From positions 1,054,001-1,118,000 of the forward strand of contig NZ_ATVL01000007.1 in the NCBI RefSeq assembly GCF_000420705.1: 64,000 nucleotides of DNA. The letters are read 5' to 3'. The notes below the pieces were generated by a model. The model had not been told where the DNA came from, searched no databases, and saw only the letters and a program-made list of their open reading frames with translations. Source of the DNA: Hymenobacter norwichensis DSM 15439. GTDB taxonomy: Bacteria; Bacteroidota; Bacteroidia; Cytophagales; Hymenobacteraceae. The translations under genes and the position numbers were made by a program. Shown piece by piece: positions 60,480-64,000 of the stretch; position 1 is the first letter of the stretch, and each line of letters opens with the position of its first letter.

Positions 60480-61520
60480 TTACAGTGCTTCCCAAGTAAG
60501 GGCCGTACCTGCCCGCAGGTTCTGCCGGGCGGGTTTGCCTAGCAACTGGTCGTAGTAGCGCGGTGGCAATCCGTCGCCGGGCCGTACTACCCGCAAGTTT
60601 TCCTTGGTGAATACTTCGCCGGCCTTCACATCCTGCGCCACATACAAAGAGCGTTTATACAAGCGGCTTTTTTCCTCGGCCCGCTGCACGCCATATTGCA
60701 CCTGCCCCAGCGCCTGCCAGGCCCGCTCGGTTTCCGTAACTAGCAGCGCCACTTCCTCGGGCTCCAGCGAAAAAGCTGAATCTACGCCGCCATCGGCGCG
60801 GCGCAGAGTTACGTGCTTTTCCACCACGCAGGCGCCCAGTGCAACAGCTGCAACGGCCGCCCCAACTCCCATGGTGTGGTCTGACAGGCCTACTAGAGAG
60901 TCGGGGAACAGCTGCTGGAAATGCGGAAGAGTACGCAAGTTGGTGTTTTGAGGCGTAGCCGGATAGGTGCTGGTGCATTTCAGCAGCACCAAGTCGCGGC
61001 AGCCGGCTTCGCGCAATATCTGCACGGCCTCCGCTACTTCTGATAATTGGCTGGCCCCGGTACTCATAATGACGGGCTTGCCGGTGGCTGCTACTTTGCG
61101 CAGCAGGGGCCAGTCCGTATTCTCAAACGAAGCAATTTTGTAGGCCGGCACATCTAAGGTTTCCAGAAAGTCGACAGCCGTTTCATCGAACGGCGAGCTA
61201 AAGGCCAGCATGCCATGCTGGCGGGCCCGCTCGAACAGCGGCCGGTGCCATTCCCAGGGCGTATGCGCCTCCTGGTACAGCTCGTGCAGTTCCCGCCCGT
61301 ACCACAGCGAGTTGGGGTCGTCGATGCGGTAGGCGCCGGGTAGCGTCATCGTATCGGCCGTGTAGGTCTGGAGCTTAATGGCGTGCGCCCCGGCCGCAGC
61401 CATGGCATCCACAATGGCCAAGCCCCGGTTAAGGTCCTGGTTGTGGTTGCCACTGAGTTCAGCAATAATAAGCGGCGGCTGGTCGGGGCCGATAAGGCGG
61501 GAACCGATAGAGAAGTTCAT
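60480..61520 (-). CDS. pseI: Pseudaminic acid synthase
   Basis: A 346-residue enzyme of the NeuB family that condenses phosphoenolpyruvate with a 2,4-diacetamido hexose to give pseudaminic acid. IIAELSGNHNQDLNRGLAIVDAMAAAGAHAIKLQTYTADTMT is a typical front. KIASFENTDWPLL, STGASQLSE, LLKCTSTYPA, GLSDHTMGVGAAVAAVALGA and VEKHVTLRRADGGVDSAFSLEP are conserved, and GGVDSAFS favours PseI over NeuB. The last 60 residues form the antifreeze-like SAF domain. It lies between the PseG fusion and the GT-B-like gene. Confidence 0.92.
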   Translation of the reverse strand: MNFSIGSRLIGPDQPPLIIAELSGNHNQDLNRGLAIVDAMAAAGAHAIKLQTYTADTMTLPGAYRIDDPNSLWYGRELHELYQEAHTPWEWHRPLFERARQHGMLAFSSPFDETAVDFLETLDVPAYKIASFENTDWPLLRKVAATGKPVIMSTGASQLSEVAEAVQILREAGCRDLVLLKCTSTYPATPQNTNLRTLPHFQQLFPDSLVGLSDHTMGVGAAVAAVALGACVVEKHVTLRRADGGVDSAFSLEPEEVALLVTETERAWQALGQVQYGVQRAEEKSRLYKRSLYVAQDVKAGEVFTKENLRVVRPGDGLPPRYYDQLLGKPARQNLRAGTALTWEAL

Positions 61521-61597
61521 GTTGCAAAGAAACGAATACCATACCGAAGCTTGGCATGCCTAGCAGCTCAGCATACCAAGCTTCGTGACTGGCGCGG

Positions 61598-63088
61598 CTA
61601 TGCGGCGGCTTCCCACACGAACGTAACGGAGCCCGCAGGTGCAGCAGGTAATTGATTGGTGATCTGAAAGCCAGCGTGTTGGAATGATTTGATGGAAGCT
61701 GTATTGCTTTGCTGTACATGGCCTATTACCCGGCGCAGCCGCGGAAAATGCTGTAGCACCGTGCGGGTGCCGGCCAGCAAAAGCAGAGGCGCCAGTTTCA
61801 GGCCCCGGTAAGCGGCGTCGAGTAAGTAGCTAAGCGTAGCCTCATCTTCTTCAACCTGAAAACGAATCAAACCAACTGGCTTGCCGGTGCCACCATCTTC
61901 GGCCAGTAGCAGCAGGCTATTCTTATCGGCGAGCCGGGCCGCAAACCATTGTTGGTGCTGGGTGCGAGTGACCGGAGTGGGATTAAACGAGTGCTGCCGC
62001 ACAATGGGGTCATTGGTCCAGCTTAAAAGCTGGCTGGAATCGGAGGGCCGGGCGGGCCGGAGGTAGAACGGTGGGGCTGGCAGCTGTAGCGCCCGAAATT
62101 CTTGTTGCAGTCGCACTGGTGCCAACCCATCGAACACCTGCCGCTGCCGTTGCCGAAACTTCACGGCCAGCCCACTGGCAGCTCCTGAGGCCAGCGCTAC
62201 TAGCGCTTCGGAGTAAGGCAACGCCAAACCAGCATCGCAAAGAAACTGATTGATATCCTGTTGGTTATCGGCAACCTGTAACAAGGCCAGCAGGCCACCG
62301 CCCGCCGCGCAGTACTCGTAGCTTACCGTACTGGGTGAGCACACCGCCGCACCACAGGTTCGCATCAAGTCCACTAACTGGGGGGCGGCTACGTTGCGGT
62401 GCAGTATAAGCTGCGGCTGTTGCGTACCCCAGGCCTGTAATTCCTCCCACCCCAGATAGGCACTTCCTACCACTACATGCACCTCCCTTATTGAAGGCAA
62501 TGTCAACAGGGTTGCCGCTACATGCCGGGTTTGGTGGGTGGGGTCGGCGCCGCCAAGGCACACCAGCACCGTATCAGAAGAGGAAATGGAGGCTGGCCGC
62601 TGAGTGGCCTCCCGAAAAGCGGTCCGCAGCGGCGCGTAAGCGGGGCCAGCCAGTAGCCGTGCCCCCGGTTGACGCATCTCGTACTGGTTGATCTGAATGC
62701 CGCCCGCCGGATTCAATACCAAGTCGGCGGCTAGCGGAAAGCTATGTAAATCATCAAGGTACACTAGTCTGGCAACGGCGGCCCGCACCGTGTGCTGGTA
62801 GGAATACGTGAAAGAATAGCCGTCCAGAACCAGTATATCCGTGGCTAGCAACACGTGCCGCACCAGCCAAACCGCTTCTTCAGGCAGTGGCTGTACCGGA
62901 ACTTCTATAACGGTGCAGCCGGCTTCGGTTAGCTGCCTGCGGAGTTCATCCGACGGCTCACGGAGCATAAACAAGCATTCGGCGGCTTCAGCGCGTACTA
63001 TTTCAGTTAGGGCCAATAGCCGCATCACGTGCCCCAACCCGATATGGGAGTTGCCATCGGCGCGTAAAAGCAGACGGGGAAGGGGCAT
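61598..63088 (-). CDS. PseG sugar hydrolase fused to a PseH-like N-acetyltransferase
   Basis: A 496-residue fusion. ATG 63088 is used, one base after the preceding stop (TGA-T-ATG), typical of coupled genes; the ATG at 63118 lies inside the upstream gene. Residues 1-325 are PseG, which frees the altrose-type sugar from UDP: LLLRADGNSHIGLGHVMRLLAL, VLVCLGGADPTHQT, and CSPSTVSYEYCAAGGGLLAL. Residues 335-496 are a GNAT acetyltransferase: FYLRPARPSDSSQLLSWTNDP, then VGLIRFQVEEDEATLSYLLDAAYRG. In other bacteria these are separate genes (pseG and pseH), which act one after the other here with PseI as the next enzyme. Confidence 0.9.
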   Translation of the reverse strand: MPLPRLLLRADGNSHIGLGHVMRLLALTEIVRAEAAECLFMLREPSDELRRQLTEAGCTVIEVPVQPLPEEAVWLVRHVLLATDILVLDGYSFTYSYQHTVRAAVARLVYLDDLHSFPLAADLVLNPAGGIQINQYEMRQPGARLLAGPAYAPLRTAFREATQRPASISSSDTVLVCLGGADPTHQTRHVAATLLTLPSIREVHVVVGSAYLGWEELQAWGTQQPQLILHRNVAAPQLVDLMRTCGAAVCSPSTVSYEYCAAGGGLLALLQVADNQQDINQFLCDAGLALPYSEALVALASGAASGLAVKFRQRQRQVFDGLAPVRLQQEFRALQLPAPPFYLRPARPSDSSQLLSWTNDPIVRQHSFNPTPVTRTQHQQWFAARLADKNSLLLLAEDGGTGKPVGLIRFQVEEDEATLSYLLDAAYRGLKLAPLLLLAGTRTVLQHFPRLRRVIGHVQQSNTASIKSFQHAGFQITNQLPAAPAGSVTFVWEAAA

Positions 63089-63089
63089 A

Positions 63090-63815
63090 TCAGATTTTTT
63101 TCTGTTCGATATGCGCATTCAGCGCAACTAGTTCGGGATGGGTGTCTAGCAGCGCAATTAGTTCGTTGATAGTAAGTTGGCTAGCCTGGTAGTTTTCAAT
63201 GAGTTCCTGAATTAGCTGGAAATCCTCGGCGGTGTCCACTGTAAGGCGGTAGTTACTTCGATCTTCCGAGCGTACAATGTGCTGGAATTGCACTTGGCCC
63301 GAGCGGTTCTGGTGGATGTAGGGCGTTACATGCTCCCGATCAGAAGGTAGAGTAGCCAGTTGAAAAGCTTCTTCTAGTAGTTCGCGCGAGAAAATCTCGA
63401 AATCTAGTCCGCGCGGAAAGCTGCGTTCCAGTACATTAGACAGGTATAAACGTGGGTTGTTGGCCTGCACGTAAGCACGCACGCTGCTGGCAATCAGCTC
63501 GCCGTCCAGCAAGGGGCAGTCCGACGTCACACGCACGATAATATCTAAGTTGTGAGTGGTGACGCATTGCTGATAACGGCTTAGCACATCCTGCTCGTCG
63601 CCGCGGGTGCAGGGTATATGGTTAGTTGCCGCAAAATCAGCCAAGACATCGTCGGTGGTATTATTTGTTACTGCCAGATAAACCGGCAGCCCGCTGGCTT
63701 GTAACCGACTGGTGTGATAATGCAACAACGGTTGGCCCGCTATTACGCGTAGTACCTTGCCCGGCAATCGGGTGCTGGTCATGCGCGCCTGCGAGATAAT
63801 GCCGACTTTCTTCAA
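63090..63815 (-). CDS. SpsF-type cytidylyltransferase of the nonulosonate pathway
   Basis: A 241-residue nucleotidyltransferase. KKVGIISQARMTSTRLPGKVL is the nucleotide-binding front, VTSDCPLLDGELI carries the metal-binding Asp, and RGLDFEIFSRELLEEAF is typical of the SpsF group. It likely activates a nonulosonate with CTP (the PseF role), but it belongs to the SpsF rather than the standard PseF/NeuA line. It starts with TTG at 63815, and no in-frame ATG is seen upstream. Its stop lies one base before the ATG of the PseG fusion. Confidence 0.83.
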   Translation of the reverse strand: MKKVGIISQARMTSTRLPGKVLRVIAGQPLLHYHTSRLQASGLPVYLAVTNNTTDDVLADFAATNHIPCTRGDEQDVLSRYQQCVTTHNLDIIVRVTSDCPLLDGELIASSVRAYVQANNPRLYLSNVLERSFPRGLDFEIFSRELLEEAFQLATLPSDREHVTPYIHQNRSGQVQFQHIVRSEDRSNYRLTVDTAEDFQLIQELIENYQASQLTINELIALLDTHPELVALNAHIEQKKI

Positions 63816-63876
63816 GGGGTAAATAAATGAATGAGTGAAGAAATGACTTCCGCAATCAGCCAGGAGTATGGCGCTA

Positions 63877-63999
63877 CTACTTGCCTGCTTCTGATAGAAA
63901 AGCTTGGATGCAGCTGATTACGTATTCTTGCTCTTCGTCTGTAAGGCTAGGAAACAGCGGAATGCTTAAACAGTGTGCGTAATATTCTTCCGCCAAGGG
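63877..63999 (-). CDS. pseC: C-terminal end of a PseC-like sugar aminotransferase (cut by the window edge)
   Basis: The last 41 codons of a gene that begins beyond the right edge. The peptide (AEEYYAHCLSIPLFPSLTDE, then EYVISCIQAF) is the usual end of DegT-family aminotransferases that act in pseudaminic acid synthesis (PseC). Only this tail is visible, so the symbol depends on context: the next four genes are the later steps of the same pathway. Confidence 0.8.
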   Translation of the reverse strand, partial: PLAEEYYAHCLSIPLFPSLTDEEQEYVISCIQAFLSEAGK

Positions 64000-64000
64000 A

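Overview
The window looks like chromosomal DNA of a Hymenobacter-like member of the Bacteroidota (Cytophagales). The evidence is a gliding-motility gene (gldC), a type IX secretion (T9SS) C-terminal sorting domain, DUF2490, DUF1361 and carboxypeptidase-regulatory-like proteins, promoters of the Bacteroidetes type (TTG, about 18-21 bases, TAnnTTTG) in place of the E. coli type, few Shine-Dalgarno sequences, and GC-rich genes separated by AT-rich gaps. I see no tRNA, rRNA, CRISPR array, insertion sequence or phage gene.

Layout. 1-3.6 kb: end of dnaN, gldC, two secreted proteins and dcd. 4.2-10.7 kb: a secreted DRGH-type nuclease followed by a 1698-residue T9SS cargo protein with PKD-like and two CBM3-like domains. 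10.8-27.5 kb: housekeeping and envelope genes on both strands (hemL, a TPR plus periplasmic-binding protein, a 46-residue membrane protein, a DUF1361 protein, dgt, a TPR histidine kinase, a GAF protein, a large AsmA-like protein, a DUF4153 protein, guaA). 27.7-39.8 kb: a short secreted protein, the SRP RNA gene, transaldolase, an FtsE-like ATPase, a glycosyltransferase, a lipoprotein, a DegT aminotransferase, an M48 protease, a Gfo/Idh oxidoreductase, a PIN toxin-antitoxin pair, an AraC regulator with an NmrA-like oxidoreductase, and an EcsC protein.

39.9-55.9 kb is the most coherent region, a sulfur assimilation island bounded by two SAM-I riboswitches that face each other. The left one precedes an APC permease on the + strand. 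The right one heads a long minus-strand series: an APS-reductase-type cysH, cysD, cysN, uroporphyrinogen-III methyltransferase, cysJ, a TonB-dependent receptor, a DUF2490 protein, cysI, and a fusion of a siroheme synthase domain with a TauE/SafE-type membrane transporter. Together these activate sulfate to APS, reduce APS and sulfite, make the siroheme needed by CysI, and probably move a sulfur compound across both membranes. No APS kinase gene is present, which fits the Fe-S cysteine motif of CysH.

56.2-64 kb is a minus-strand surface-glycan operon for pseudaminic acid or a related nonulosonate: the end of a pseC-like aminotransferase, an SpsF-type cytidylyltransferase, a PseG-acetyltransferase fusion, pseI, a GT-B-like protein, a polysaccharide deacetylase-like protein and a Wzx-type flippase.

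The least explained signal is non-coding. Many short gaps between co-directional genes hold imperfect palindromes made from low-complexity words. The words differ between gaps, several arms begin or end at stop or start codons, and many arm mismatches are transitions that would keep G-U pairing in RNA.
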